Positions 6,963 through 16,234 of a stretch of DNA of 64,000 nt are shown here, in pieces. Position 1 is the stretch's first letter, and every line of letters begins with the position of its first letter. Under the pieces are notes generated by a model. It saw only the letters and a list, made by a program, of their open reading frames with translations, was not told the DNA's origin and did no database searches. This DNA comes from a bacterium (GTDB lineage: Bacteria > Bacillota > Clostridia > Lachnospirales > Lachnospiraceae), in NCBI GenBank assembly GCA_023664305.1, contig JAMPFT010000003.1:1-64000 (forward strand), in the 5' to 3' direction. Both the position numbers and the translations under genes were made by a program.

Positions 6963-9956
6963 ATGTCCACAAGACAGGAAGAAAACGACATATACATCAT
7001 CCCGCCGAACTTCATCGACACCGGAACGGTGTTCGGCGGGACCATCAAGCTCAGGAATGCGGCGGAGGCGCTGGCGGTCTCCCTGCTCATCGGCCTGCCC
7101 GTGTTCCACCTTCCGGTGACACTGACAACGAAAATCATCATCGCCTGCCTGACCGTACTCCCGGCGGCCCTGTTCGCCGTCATCGGCATAAACGGCGAAA
7201 GCCTCAGCTCCTTCGTCATCAACTTTTTCGTATACCTGAAAAACCGCAGGGTCGTGGGGATACAGCAGGATGCAGGCGAGATTCCCGCAAAAGAAAGGAA
7301 GCCCTCAAAGCAGCAGAAAACCAAAAAGGAAAAGAAAGTGAAGCCCAAAAAAGAAGACTTTGCCGAGGAGTTCGGGCAGTTTAAGGAACGCAGACAGGCA
7401 AGGCAGACGTCTCCTGCAGAGGATGCCAATGAACGCCCGAAAAGGAAAGGCGGTGTCTCCCAGGTGCGGGAGCGCATGAGAGAGGAGCCGGAACCGGAGC
7501 TGCTGAACCCTGCCGCCTCCTACCTCCCCATCCGGAAGATAGCGAACGGGATCATCTACACAAAAGACCGCCGCTATGTGAAGGCCATAGAGGTCATCCC
7601 CATCAACTTCCTGCTCAGGAGCGCAAGGGAGCAGCGGAACATCATCTATTCCTTTGTCAGCTACTTAAAGATAAGCCCCGTGAAGCTTCAGTTCAAGGTC
7701 CTTACCAGACGGGCCGACATCAACCGGCACCTGGAAACCCTGCGGGAAGAAATGCGGCAGGAGACGGACGAGCGCTGCCTTGCCCTCCAGAAGGATTATG
7801 AGAGCCTGATCCGGCGCATCGGTTCCAGGGAAGCCATCACAAGGCGCTTCTTCATCATCTTTGAGTATGAGCCTTTTGCGGCAAACCGTGGGAATGAGGA
7901 AAATGACGCCATTTCCGCCCTCACGACTGCGGTGCGGACAGCAAAGACCTACCTGCAGCAGTGCGGGAATGAGCTTCTGGCCCCTGACAATGAGGACGAG
8001 ATGGCGGCGGAGATGTTCTACAGCATCTTAAACCGGAAGACCAGCGTGGCAAAGCCCTTAAGCGTGCGCGTCAACGAGGTCATCGGCCAGTACATCAATG
8101 CGGGCAGGCGGGATGAGATCGGAAATATCCCTGCCATGGAGTTCATCGCGCCGGAGTCCATCGACTATACCCACGGCAGCTATGTCGTCATGGACGGCAC
8201 CTACCATACCTATCTCCTGGTCCCCTCCGGGGGCTACCGCCCGCAGGTATGCGCCGGGTGGATCTCCCTGCTGGTCAATGCGGGGGAGGGCATCGACGTG
8301 GACATCTTCTTTGACCGCCAGCCCAAGGACAGCATCCAGCAGAAGCTGGGACAGCAGCTCAGGATCAACCGCTCCAAGATCAAGGACACCTCCGACACTA
8401 ACTCGGACTTCGATGACCTGGACAGCGCCATCCGCTCCGGGTATTTCCTAAAGGAAGGGCTTGCCTCCAACGAGGATTTCTACTACATGAGCATCCTCAT
8501 CACCATCACGGCGGACAGCCTGGAGGAGCTGGAATGGCGCGTGGGCGAGATGAAAAAGCTGATGCTCTCCCAGGACATGGATGCTGTTTCCTGCCACTTC
8601 CGGGAGGAGCAGGCGCTGCTTTCCGCCCTGCCCCTTGTGTCACTGGAGAAAAAGCTATTTGAGCGCTCCAAACGGAACATCCTGACGAGCAGCGTTGCCA
8701 GCTGCTACCCTTTCACCTCTTTTGAAATGTGCGATGACAACGGCATCCTCTTAGGGGTGAACAAGCATAACAACTCGCTAATCATCGTGGACATCTTCAA
8801 TTCCCGCGTCTACAAGAACGCGAACATGGCGATCCTCGGGACATCCGGAGCAGGCAAGACCTTCACCATGCAGCTCATGGCGCTCCGGATGCGCCGCAAA
8901 AACATACAGGTGTTCATCATCGCCCCCTTAAAAGGGCATGAGTTCCACCGGGCTTGCAGCAACATCGGCGGGGAGTTCATCCAGATCTCCCCTACCTCCA
9001 GAAACTGCATTAACATCATGGAAATCCGGAGGGTGGATTCCTCCGCAAATGACTTACTGGACGGGCCTCAGACGGAAAAATCGGAGCTTGCGGCAAAGAT
9101 ACAGCGGCTGCACATCTTCTTCTCCCTGCTGATCCCGGACATGACCCACGAGGAGCGGCAGCTCCTGGACGAGGCGCTGATACAGACCTACAGGCAGAAA
9201 GGCATCACCCACAACAATGAGAGCCTGCCTGACCCGGAGAATCCGGAACACTACCGGGAGATGCCGGTGCTGGAGGATGTGTTCAACATCTTAAGGAAAA
9301 ATGCGGACACAAAGCGCCTTGCCAACATCATGAACCGGCTGGTGCATGGCTCCGCTTCCACCTTCAACCAGCAGACCAACGTGAACCTTGACAACAAGTA
9401 CACGGTGCTGGACATCTCGGAGCTGACCGGAGACCTCCTGACCGTCGGCATGTTCGTGGCGCTGGACTATGTATGGGACAAGGCAAAGGAGGACCGCACC
9501 GTGGAAAAGGCCATCTTCATCGACGAGACATGGCAGCTCATCGGCGCGGCATCCAACCGCCTTGCCGCAGAGTTCGTGCTGGAGATCTTCAAGATCATCC
9601 GTGGATACGGCGGCTCCGCCATCTGCGCCACGCAGGACCTGAACGACTTCTTTGCGCTGGAGGACGGCAAATACGGCAAGGGTATCATCAACAACTCCAA
9701 GACCAAGATCGTCCTGAACCTGGAGGACGAGGAGGCGATGCGCGTGCAGTCCATCCTGCACCTGTCCGAGGCGGAGACCATGGCAGTCACCCACTTTGAG
9801 CGCGGCAACGGCCTGATCTCCACCAACAACAATAACGTCACCGTGGAGTTCAAGGCTTCCGATCTGGAAAAGGAGCTGATCACCACGGACAGGGAGGAGC
9901 TGAAATCACTCCTGGAAAAGGAGAAGCTGCGCAGGCAGATGGCAGAGGCCGTCTGA
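6963..9956 (+). CDS. virB4: PrgI-VirB4 fusion, conjugation ATPase
   Basis: The product has 997 residues. The first about 100 (IPPNFIDTGTVFGG followed by two membrane segments) match PrgI-family proteins, which are normally a separate gene just before virB4 in Gram-positive elements. After a Lys/Arg-rich linker (about 100-175) comes the VirB4/TraE ATPase that powers channel assembly and transfer. Walker A is GTSGAGKT at about 626-633 and Walker B fits AIFIDETW near 850. ATG 6963 follows AGGAGG at 6946-6951. Reading further upstream would overlap the hydrolase gene without a ribosome site. Confidence 0.93.
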   Translation: MSTRQEENDIYIIPPNFIDTGTVFGGTIKLRNAAEALAVSLLIGLPVFHLPVTLTTKIIIACLTVLPAALFAVIGINGESLSSFVINFFVYLKNRRVVGIQQDAGEIPAKERKPSKQQKTKKEKKVKPKKEDFAEEFGQFKERRQARQTSPAEDANERPKRKGGVSQVRERMREEPEPELLNPAASYLPIRKIANGIIYTKDRRYVKAIEVIPINFLLRSAREQRNIIYSFVSYLKISPVKLQFKVLTRRADINRHLETLREEMRQETDERCLALQKDYESLIRRIGSREAITRRFFIIFEYEPFAANRGNEENDAISALTTAVRTAKTYLQQCGNELLAPDNEDEMAAEMFYSILNRKTSVAKPLSVRVNEVIGQYINAGRRDEIGNIPAMEFIAPESIDYTHGSYVVMDGTYHTYLLVPSGGYRPQVCAGWISLLVNAGEGIDVDIFFDRQPKDSIQQKLGQQLRINRSKIKDTSDTNSDFDDLDSAIRSGYFLKEGLASNEDFYYMSILITITADSLEELEWRVGEMKKLMLSQDMDAVSCHFREEQALLSALPLVSLEKKLFERSKRNILTSSVASCYPFTSFEMCDDNGILLGVNKHNNSLIIVDIFNSRVYKNANMAILGTSGAGKTFTMQLMALRMRRKNIQVFIIAPLKGHEFHRACSNIGGEFIQISPTSRNCINIMEIRRVDSSANDLLDGPQTEKSELAAKIQRLHIFFSLLIPDMTHEERQLLDEALIQTYRQKGITHNNESLPDPENPEHYREMPVLEDVFNILRKNADTKRLANIMNRLVHGSASTFNQQTNVNLDNKYTVLDISELTGDLLTVGMFVALDYVWDKAKEDRTVEKAIFIDETWQLIGAASNRLAAEFVLEIFKIIRGYGGSAICATQDLNDFFALEDGKYGKGIINNSKTKIVLNLEDEEAMRVQSILHLSEAETMAVTHFERGNGLISTNNNNVTVEFKASDLEKELITTDREELKSLLEKEKLRRQMAEAV

Positions 9957-10204
9957 TACTTACACTTTACATACGGTTTACGCATAACGGGGGAAAATCC
10001 TCCCCTGCCGGAAACATCCATAAGTACACTTTAAGTACGGTTTACGCATATATCTTATATTTTCCGCCTCTATACCGGTACTGTATGTAAAGTTTATGTA
10101 ATCTGTACGCAGAGTTATTTCCTATATAAAACCACTCCCTGCGGCCGGCATATCCCAGTACCCTTACGGATACCCGCACACTGCAGGACAAAGGAGGCTG
10201 TACC
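9957..10204. repeat. non-coding stretch with two direct repeats and an inverted partial copy
   Basis: This gap between virB4 and the next gene holds a 26-base repeat at 9961-9986 and 10025-10050, identical except for two adjacent bases. Its core is ACTTTA followed by TACGGTTTACGCATA. A partial copy in reverse orientation (TGTATGTAAAGTTTA) lies at 10082-10096. An imperfect G-run/C-run hairpin (GGGGGA, TCCTCCCC) sits between the direct copies. The pattern suits a protein-binding site (operator, accessory replication site or transfer-related site). No origin of transfer is proven. Confidence 0.6.
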
Positions 10205-10744
10205 ATGCAGCAGAAAAAACAACAGCAGGAAAGCCATCTGGCAGAAATCACCCGGCTGCTTTCCATGTACCATGCCCTCAGCCCTGCCCAGCTTGGGATG
10301 CTTTACCCGGAACTGACGGATGCAAAGCTCCTGCGCCTGCTGGGGCGGCTGGAAAGGGCAGGGCGGCTTGCCTTCCTGCCGGAACAGGAGCTTATCCTGT
10401 ATTCAAAAGACTGCGTGCCCAACCCGTCCACCCTCGCCGCCTTCTGGGTGCTTTTGGATTTCCGGGAGGACGTCACCTACCACACGGCCAGCGATTTCCC
10501 GGTGGCGCTGACCTTTTACACGCAGTCGGATGCCTATGATGTCATCCACATACCGGAAGAAAAAGAGATACTCATGAACCATGCCCTTTCCGCTTATAAG
10601 GAGGACGCGCCCCGCCGCATAGCCATAGTGGACAATGCCGGGCAGATACCGCTCCTTAATATCCCCGGCATTGCCGCTTTCTGTACGGTGACGCTGGACG
10701 GGGAGGTGCAGTATTACAGGAAACAAGGAGTTACAGATACTTAA
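10205..10744 (+). CDS. ICE protein of unknown function, DUF5697-like
   Basis: This 179-residue soluble protein begins with a Gln/Lys-rich segment, then a predicted winged-helix-like part (residues 10-60, LSPAQLGMLYPEL and LLRLLGRLERAGRL), then a mixed domain. From memory it resembles proteins annotated DUF5697 in clostridial elements; that name is uncertain. ATG 10205 follows AAAGGAGG at 10191-10198. Its stop overlaps the next start by one base (TAATGG), so the two are coupled. It sits between the ATPase and coupling-protein genes and probably serves DNA processing or regulation of transfer. Confidence 0.65.
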   Translation: MQQKKQQQESHLAEITRLLSMYHALSPAQLGMLYPELTDAKLLRLLGRLERAGRLAFLPEQELILYSKDCVPNPSTLAAFWVLLDFREDVTYHTASDFPVALTFYTQSDAYDVIHIPEEKEILMNHALSAYKEDAPRRIAIVDNAGQIPLLNIPGIAAFCTVTLDGEVQYYRKQGVTDT

Positions 10745-11403
10745 TGGATCGACACACTTTATCATCCCGCCTTGCGCGGATCGGGGATGAACTCCCCCGG
10801 CTTACAAATACCATAAATGCCATGGCAGCCAACACCGGAACCTACGGGAAAAACTATGAGGAACTGAGCCTGGATGCCGCCCGCCGCGCGGAACGGATCG
10901 CCTGTTCCCTGCGCAACCTGATCTATGCCGCAGACCTTGTGCCAAAGCCCGTCCTCATGGAAGCGGCGGCCCAGGCACACGGCATTTCCATAAAGCATAC
11001 GCCGGACTGCGTGGAGATCACCCTGCCCGGCCTGATGCCGAAACGCACAAAACGCATCAACACCACCTTCCTGACTGACCCGCTGTATGCAAGCCTGGAA
11101 TCCTACACAAGACAGCACAGCCTGCCCCATTTTACGCAGTGCGTGGTCTGCTTTTCCCATGTGTTCGACAAAAGTTTGTCCGACAGGCGGGTAAGGGACT
11201 ATGACAATCTGGAGTGCAAGCAGCTTCTGGATACCGTGGCGGGCTTCCTGATGACCGATGACAGCGGACTGTTCTGCGATGCCTACCACACCACGGAATT
11301 TGGGAAACGGGACTGCACCATCCTCGCCGTCATGGAAAAAAGCCGCTTCCCCGGATGGCTGAAAGAGCGGGAGGACAGGGAAAAAAGCATATCGGATTTT
11401 TAG
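10744..11403 (+). CDS. RusA-like protein, possible Holliday-junction nuclease
   Basis: This 219-residue protein of an unnamed ICE family (I recall DUF6100) has a C-terminal half resembling RusA junction resolvases. VRDYDNLECKQLLD (Asp152, Asp154, Asn155, Lys159) followed by TDDSGLF (Asp172, Asp173) matches the DxDN...K...D-D-S pattern of RusA, whose aspartates bind metal. The N-terminal 100 residues are helical and unlike RusA. It is translated as a coupled pair with the upstream gene. A junction-cutting or DNA-processing role in transfer is my inference from the motif; the fold has not been tested here. Confidence 0.65.
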   Translation: MDRHTLSSRLARIGDELPRLTNTINAMAANTGTYGKNYEELSLDAARRAERIACSLRNLIYAADLVPKPVLMEAAAQAHGISIKHTPDCVEITLPGLMPKRTKRINTTFLTDPLYASLESYTRQHSLPHFTQCVVCFSHVFDKSLSDRRVRDYDNLECKQLLDTVAGFLMTDDSGLFCDAYHTTEFGKRDCTILAVMEKSRFPGWLKEREDREKSISDF

Positions 11404-11547
11404 GCGGCTTCCCAAAATGAAATCCGACTTCGGTAAAACTGCCGCCAGGACCGCCCGGAAACGGGCAAAAAAACAGATACCGCGCCTGCACATTTTACCG
11501 GAGTTGCAGGCGTGTACGGTAAAAAACATGGAAAGGAGGCCCAACCG

Positions 11548-12660
11548 ATGGATACTTCAACCAGCGCATACCGGCTGATGGAACTGGCTGCCATTTCCGG
11601 GGAGTGCAGCCCCGGTGTGCTGGCACTTTTAGGCATCGGCCCAAGCTATGGCGAAAAGCTCATCACCCGGCTCAAGGGGGAGGGCTATGTCAGGACGCAC
11701 TATAAGGACGGGCTGCGGGGATACAGGCTGACGAGCAGGGGGGAAAAACTGCTCCTGGCAGAAAACCCCGCCCGCTTCTCTTTTTACTTAAGCGGCAGCT
11801 CCGACACCAACCGCCCGCGCAGCGACCTCCCCAGGAGGCTCAGGCTCCAGCAGGCATCCACTGCCTATGCCATGCTCCTCAATGCCGGCGTGGAAATATT
11901 CCGCGACAGGAAGCCAATGCTGTTCAGTACGGAAACCAGGGCGGCACCCCGCAGCATGGCGCTGCCTGCCTTTTACCACTCACGCGAAGTCAAGGAGCTC
12001 GGGGCGGAAGCCGTAAAGATCAACAACTCCAGGGCAATGGGCATCCTGCTTTCCCCGGAGTGCATCTATGCCGTATTCTGCACAGGCGGCTCACTGATGA
12101 AATGGGAATACCGGACGGAGCTGAAGGTAAAGGCGCTGCTGTCCTACCATGCCAGCCGGGGAATCCTCTCCGGCACGGGAACCGGCTACCACCCGGACAC
12201 CCCCATAAAGGCACTCATCATAGGGAACGGCATGGATACCTCACTGAAGCTGATGGAAAGCACAGGAGGTTTCCAGAAAAGCTACTTTTATCTGGACTCC
12301 AGCTTTGATTACTTCCATTATATTCCGGATGACGCCGCTGGGAATACCATGATCCGGCTGCTCTGCTCTCCGGCTCTGCTGAAAGGACTGAGAAGCCTGC
12401 TCCTTTCCGACCTGCAGCCGCCCTGCCCTGACTATGGGCTGGAACATGATGCTGTATCGGATGGGACGCCCGTACTCCTTGCCTATGACTTTGACATGCT
12501 GCGGCTCTCCAGATTCCGCACCGCCCTGTCCTTCCACGGACTCACTGGGAACCTGGTCTGCTTCGACTTCCAGAAGCCGGTTCTGCAGCAATATTTCGGG
12601 GAGGCAGCCACCATTGAAACGATTGACCTGGAAAAATTTGAAAGGAGGTTCCTGCACTGA
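11548..12660 (+). CDS. winged-helix protein next to virD4, function unknown
   Basis: The product has 370 residues. Residues 5-65 look like a winged helix (LMELAAISGECSPGVLALLGIG then KLITRLKGEGYVRTH), with a wing motif GYRLTSRG. The rest is a mixed domain without a motif I recognise. It recalls the replication-relaxation type helper proteins beside coupling proteins, but I see no firm match. ATG 11548 follows AAAGGAGG at 11532-11539. The stop TGA overlaps the CTG start of virD4, and the virD4 ribosome site lies inside this gene, so the two products are coupled. Confidence 0.7.
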   Translation: MDTSTSAYRLMELAAISGECSPGVLALLGIGPSYGEKLITRLKGEGYVRTHYKDGLRGYRLTSRGEKLLLAENPARFSFYLSGSSDTNRPRSDLPRRLRLQQASTAYAMLLNAGVEIFRDRKPMLFSTETRAAPRSMALPAFYHSREVKELGAEAVKINNSRAMGILLSPECIYAVFCTGGSLMKWEYRTELKVKALLSYHASRGILSGTGTGYHPDTPIKALIIGNGMDTSLKLMESTGGFQKSYFYLDSSFDYFHYIPDDAAGNTMIRLLCSPALLKGLRSLLLSDLQPPCPDYGLEHDAVSDGTPVLLAYDFDMLRLSRFRTALSFHGLTGNLVCFDFQKPVLQQYFGEAATIETIDLEKFERRFLH

Positions 12661-14594
12661 AACTGACAGAGAACAGAAAGAAACCGTTGACGCTCTTTTT
12701 CGTCCTGCCCGCCCTGCTCCTGGCGCTTGCCTATGCAGGCGGCTATGTGTCCCAGTTCCTCATCAACTACCGAATCTGGACTTCCTCCGGAGGCATGCCG
12801 GGGAACGGCACTTCGCCTGCATTCCCCGACAGTTCGCCCGGCGCCTGTTTGAAAGCGCTCACTGTATTCCCTTACAGCTTATATGGGACTGCCCTGTGCG
12901 TCGGCGTCTTCGGGCTGCTCCTCTTCATGGTGATGCGGATGGGCTTAGGCAGGAGGGGCACCTATGACAGGCAGCGGAACCTGACCTACTCAAACCAAGG
13001 GACCTATGGCACTTCCGGCTTTATGACGGATGCAGAGATGCGCGAAGTGCTGGAGCTGGTCCCTGACATCACGAAAAACCGGGGCGTCATCTTGGGGAAG
13101 CTTTACGGCAAGGCAGTCTGCCTGCCAGAAAAAACGCGGATGAACCGCAACGTGGCAGTATTCGGGGCCAGCGGCAGCATGAAGAGCCGCGCCTATGCAA
13201 GGAATGTGGTATTCCAATGCGTGAAGCGCGGGGAGAGCCTTATCATCACCGACCCGAAATCAGAGCTTTACGCTGACCTGTGCCTCTACCTTGAGGAGAA
13301 CGGCTATACCGTGCGGGTGTTCAACCTGATCAACCCTGAAAATTCCGACAGCTGGAACTGCCTTGCGGAGATTGAGGGACAGGAGATCATGGCGCAGCTC
13401 TTTTCCGATGTCATCATCAAGAACACCGGCTCCCCGAAAGGCGACCACTTCTGGGACAATTCGGAGATGAACCTGTTAAAAGCCCTTGTGCTGTATGTGG
13501 ACCAGGGTTTCCCGCCGGAAGGAAAGAACATCGGGCAGGTCTACAAGCTGCTGACCATGAACTCGGAGAAGGAGCTGAACAGCCTCTTTGACCTGCTCCC
13601 GGTCACCCACCCGGCAAAGGCATCCTACAATATTTTCAAGCAGGCGTCCGACACGGTGCGCAGCGGCGTCATTATCGGGCTGGGGACAAGGCTGCAGGTG
13701 TTCCAGAACAAACTAATCCGGCAGATCACGAGCTACAACGAGATCAGCCTGACGCAGCCGGGGTATGAAAAGTGTGCCTATTTCTGCATCACCTCGGACC
13801 AGGATTCCACCTTTGACTTCCTCTCCTCCCTGTTCATGTCCTTCGTATTCATCAAGCTGGTGCGCTATGCGGACAAATACGGGGAAGGCGGGAAGCTCCC
13901 TATCCCGGTACATATTCTGGCAGATGAGCTTGCAAACGGCGGCTGCACCATTGCCGACCTGACCAAGAAGATCAGCACCATCCGCTCCAGGCAACTGTCC
14001 ATAAGCTGCATCTTCCAGAACCTGCCCCAGATGCAGAACCGCTACCCCCTGAACCAGTGGCAGGAGATCATCGGCAACTGCGACACCCAGCTTTTCTTAG
14101 GCTGCACCGACGAGCTGACGGCGGAGTTCATCTCAAACCGCACCGGCGAGGTCAGCGTGGCGGTATCCAGCCAGGCGAAGCAGCTGGGCACATGGCGGAT
14201 ATCGGATTACACGCCGGAATACCGAGAGACACGCTCCATCGGGAAGCGGAAGCTCCTAACACCAGATGAGGTGCTGCGGCTGCCGCTGGACGAGGCACTG
14301 ATCATCCTGCGGGGACAGAAGGTACTGAAGGTGGGGAAATATGACTACACCCTCCACCCGGAGAGCAAAAAGCTGAAGGAGAGCCGCGCCAGCGACCACA
14401 TTCCGGAATGGCGCAGGAACCCAGAAACACCGGAGCCGGACTTTTCCCGGCTGATGAAACCAGAACCGAAACAAAAGAAGCCAAAAGCGCCCGGAAAGAA
14501 ACCTGCGGATGCCGCACCCGCCAGCCCGCCACCTGAATGGACAGAGGAACAGCCGGCATTTCCCCTGCAGACGGGGAATGCAAAATCGTCATGA
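12657..14594 (+). CDS. virD4: VirD4/TraG coupling protein with CTG start
   Basis: This 645-residue type IV coupling ATPase brings the DNA-relaxase complex to the channel. Two membrane segments near the N-terminus (LFFVLPALLLALAYAG and LCVGVFGLLLFMVM) anchor it. Walker A is GASGSMKS at 170-177, a variant seen in Gram-positive VirD4, and Walker B fits VHILADEL. The C-terminus is Pro/Lys-rich. The likely start is CTG 12657, overlapping the previous stop as CTGA, 8 bases after a perfect AAAGGAGG (12641-12648). The only other nearby start in frame, TTG 12687, has no ribosome site. Confidence 0.9.
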   Translation: MKLTENRKKPLTLFFVLPALLLALAYAGGYVSQFLINYRIWTSSGGMPGNGTSPAFPDSSPGACLKALTVFPYSLYGTALCVGVFGLLLFMVMRMGLGRRGTYDRQRNLTYSNQGTYGTSGFMTDAEMREVLELVPDITKNRGVILGKLYGKAVCLPEKTRMNRNVAVFGASGSMKSRAYARNVVFQCVKRGESLIITDPKSELYADLCLYLEENGYTVRVFNLINPENSDSWNCLAEIEGQEIMAQLFSDVIIKNTGSPKGDHFWDNSEMNLLKALVLYVDQGFPPEGKNIGQVYKLLTMNSEKELNSLFDLLPVTHPAKASYNIFKQASDTVRSGVIIGLGTRLQVFQNKLIRQITSYNEISLTQPGYEKCAYFCITSDQDSTFDFLSSLFMSFVFIKLVRYADKYGEGGKLPIPVHILADELANGGCTIADLTKKISTIRSRQLSISCIFQNLPQMQNRYPLNQWQEIIGNCDTQLFLGCTDELTAEFISNRTGEVSVAVSSQAKQLGTWRISDYTPEYRETRSIGKRKLLTPDEVLRLPLDEALIILRGQKVLKVGKYDYTLHPESKKLKESRASDHIPEWRRNPETPEPDFSRLMKPEPKQKKPKAPGKKPADAAPASPPPEWTEEQPAFPLQTGNAKSS

Positions 14595-14634
14595 CGGACA
14601 AGAAATCCATCATGTCCTGAGCTGGCAGAACAGC

Positions 14635-14658
14635 CTGCCTGACAAAAAACACAGGCAG
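14635..14658 (+). promoter_or_regulatory. hairpin between virD4 and the S1-domain gene
   Basis: CTGCCTG (14635-14641) pairs with CAGGCAG (14652-14658), with an A-rich loop. No T-run follows, so it is not a classical terminator. It may mark an RNA processing site in the operon. Confidence 0.4.
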
Positions 14659-14692
14659 CCAATAAAACAACAACCAAAAAGGAGACAAAACT

Positions 14693-16174
14693 ATGCCCAG
14701 AAAAACAAAAACTCAAGAAACTGTTGTAACGGAAGAAAGCACCATCCAGGAAAACATCCCCACAGAAACAGGCAATCCCATGGAAGGTGACTCCCCGGCG
14801 GAGGGCAGAAGCCTCATGGATGGGGAAGCACCTGCAGGCGGGAACTCCCCCATGGACGGAGAACCGTCTGCCACTGACGAGGCTGCCACGGATGAGGGAC
14901 TTCCCAATCCTGATGAAACCACCACGGAAAGCGACGTACCTGCTCCTGACAGCACCATTATGGAAGGGGACATCCCGGAAGAAACATCCCTTTCCGAAGA
15001 AAGCACGGAGACAGAAGCAGAAACCGGCAGCGATGGCGGAATGAAACTGCAGCCGGAAGATACAGGGGATACGCCCGTTGAGACAGATGGGGACGCAACT
15101 GCCAGCACAGGCAGACCCTCCCCGGAACTTCCCCCTGAGACCGGAACCGGAGACAGAAGCGGCACCGGGGAAAATGCCCCTGAAGCTGCCGCCCCTCCCA
15201 GAAGGCGGAGAACCAGGGCATCCGCTCCTGCAGCAAAACCGGAGCCTCCTACCCCTGCGAGGAAAACTGCTCCTCCCAGCATCCTTACCTTAAATGCCGA
15301 TGCCGAAGTGGAAACACCGGAAAACAGGGAGGATACCATCTGGCACGAGCTTCAGAATGCCTACCGCACCCGGAAGATTCTGACCGGAACCCTGGGCGGC
15401 ATTGAGAAAATGGACGGAGGCGGAACCATCGCCGTCATCTATTACAAGGAGATGCGTATTGTGATCCCCCTTGCGGAGATGATGATCAACCTCGTGGAAG
15501 ATGAGGCCCACGACTATGGGGAGATGGTGCAGCGCCAGAACAAGATCCTCGGCAACATGCTGGGCTGTGAGATTGACTTCATCATCAAGGGACTTGAGAA
15601 TGCCAGCCGCAGCGTGGTGGCCAGCAGGAAGGATGCCATGTATAAGAAGCGCCAGATCTTCTACATGCCAGATGCAGCCGGAAACTCCCGCGTATGCGAG
15701 GACCGCATTGTGCAGGCGAGGGTCATCGCGGTGGCGGAAAAGGTAGTCCGAGTGGAGATCTTTGGTACGGAGTGTTCCATCCTTGCCCGCGACTTATCCT
15801 GGGACTGGCTGGGGGATGCCACGGAGCGCTTCCATGTAGGCGGGCAGATCCTTGTCCGCATCTTAAGCGTCAAAGTCCGCTCCCTTGAGGACATCTCCGT
15901 GAAAGCGGATGTCAAGAGCGTAAGCGGCAACACCAGCAAGGACAACCTGGGCAAGTGCAAGATCCAGGGCAAATACGCCGGGACAGTCACGGATATCCAT
16001 AAGGGCACCGTATTCGTCCGCCTCCATATCGGCGTCAATGCCGTCGCCCACAGCTGCTATGACAACCGGATGCCCGGCAAGAAGGATGAGGTCAGCTTCG
16101 TGGTGACGCGGATTGATGCGGAGCGGAATGTGGCGGTGGGGTTGATTTCGCGAATTATCAAGCAGAATATCTGA
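14693..16174 (+). CDS. S1 RNA-binding-domain protein with acidic repetitive N-terminus
   Basis: The product has 493 residues. Residues 1 to about 210 are acidic low complexity with degenerate short repeats (MEGDSPAEG, MDGEAPAGG, MDGEPSATD), rich in Pro, Glu, Thr and Ser. The C-terminal about 280 residues hold at least two OB/S1-like modules (TGTLGGIEKMDGGGTIAVIY and GKYAGTVTDIHKGTVFVRL) like ribosomal protein S1. It probably binds RNA or single-stranded DNA during transfer. The start follows AAAGGAG with normal spacing. It is the last gene before a strong terminator, so it closes the mating operon. Confidence 0.8.
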   Translation: MPRKTKTQETVVTEESTIQENIPTETGNPMEGDSPAEGRSLMDGEAPAGGNSPMDGEPSATDEAATDEGLPNPDETTTESDVPAPDSTIMEGDIPEETSLSEESTETEAETGSDGGMKLQPEDTGDTPVETDGDATASTGRPSPELPPETGTGDRSGTGENAPEAAAPPRRRRTRASAPAAKPEPPTPARKTAPPSILTLNADAEVETPENREDTIWHELQNAYRTRKILTGTLGGIEKMDGGGTIAVIYYKEMRIVIPLAEMMINLVEDEAHDYGEMVQRQNKILGNMLGCEIDFIIKGLENASRSVVASRKDAMYKKRQIFYMPDAAGNSRVCEDRIVQARVIAVAEKVVRVEIFGTECSILARDLSWDWLGDATERFHVGGQILVRILSVKVRSLEDISVKADVKSVSGNTSKDNLGKCKIQGKYAGTVTDIHKGTVFVRLHIGVNAVAHSCYDNRMPGKKDEVSFVVTRIDAERNVAVGLISRIIKQNI

Positions 16175-16181
16175 TTTTCCA

Positions 16182-16218
16182 AAAAGAGAGACCTTATTTC
16201 CCACAAGGTCTCTCTTTT
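16182..16218. terminator. bidirectional terminator between mating operon and HEPN cargo
   Basis: A perfect 14-bp stem, AAAAGAGAGACCTT (16182-16195) with AAGGTCTCTCTTTT (16205-16218), has A-runs and T-runs on both sides. It serves the plus-strand operon and the convergent minus-strand gene at 16235. Confidence 0.9.
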
Positions 16219-16234
16219 GCTTCCAGCATATTCA

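Noticed and set aside
9961..10050. CRISPR array
   Set aside because: Only two direct copies, no repeated spacer spacing and no cas genes.
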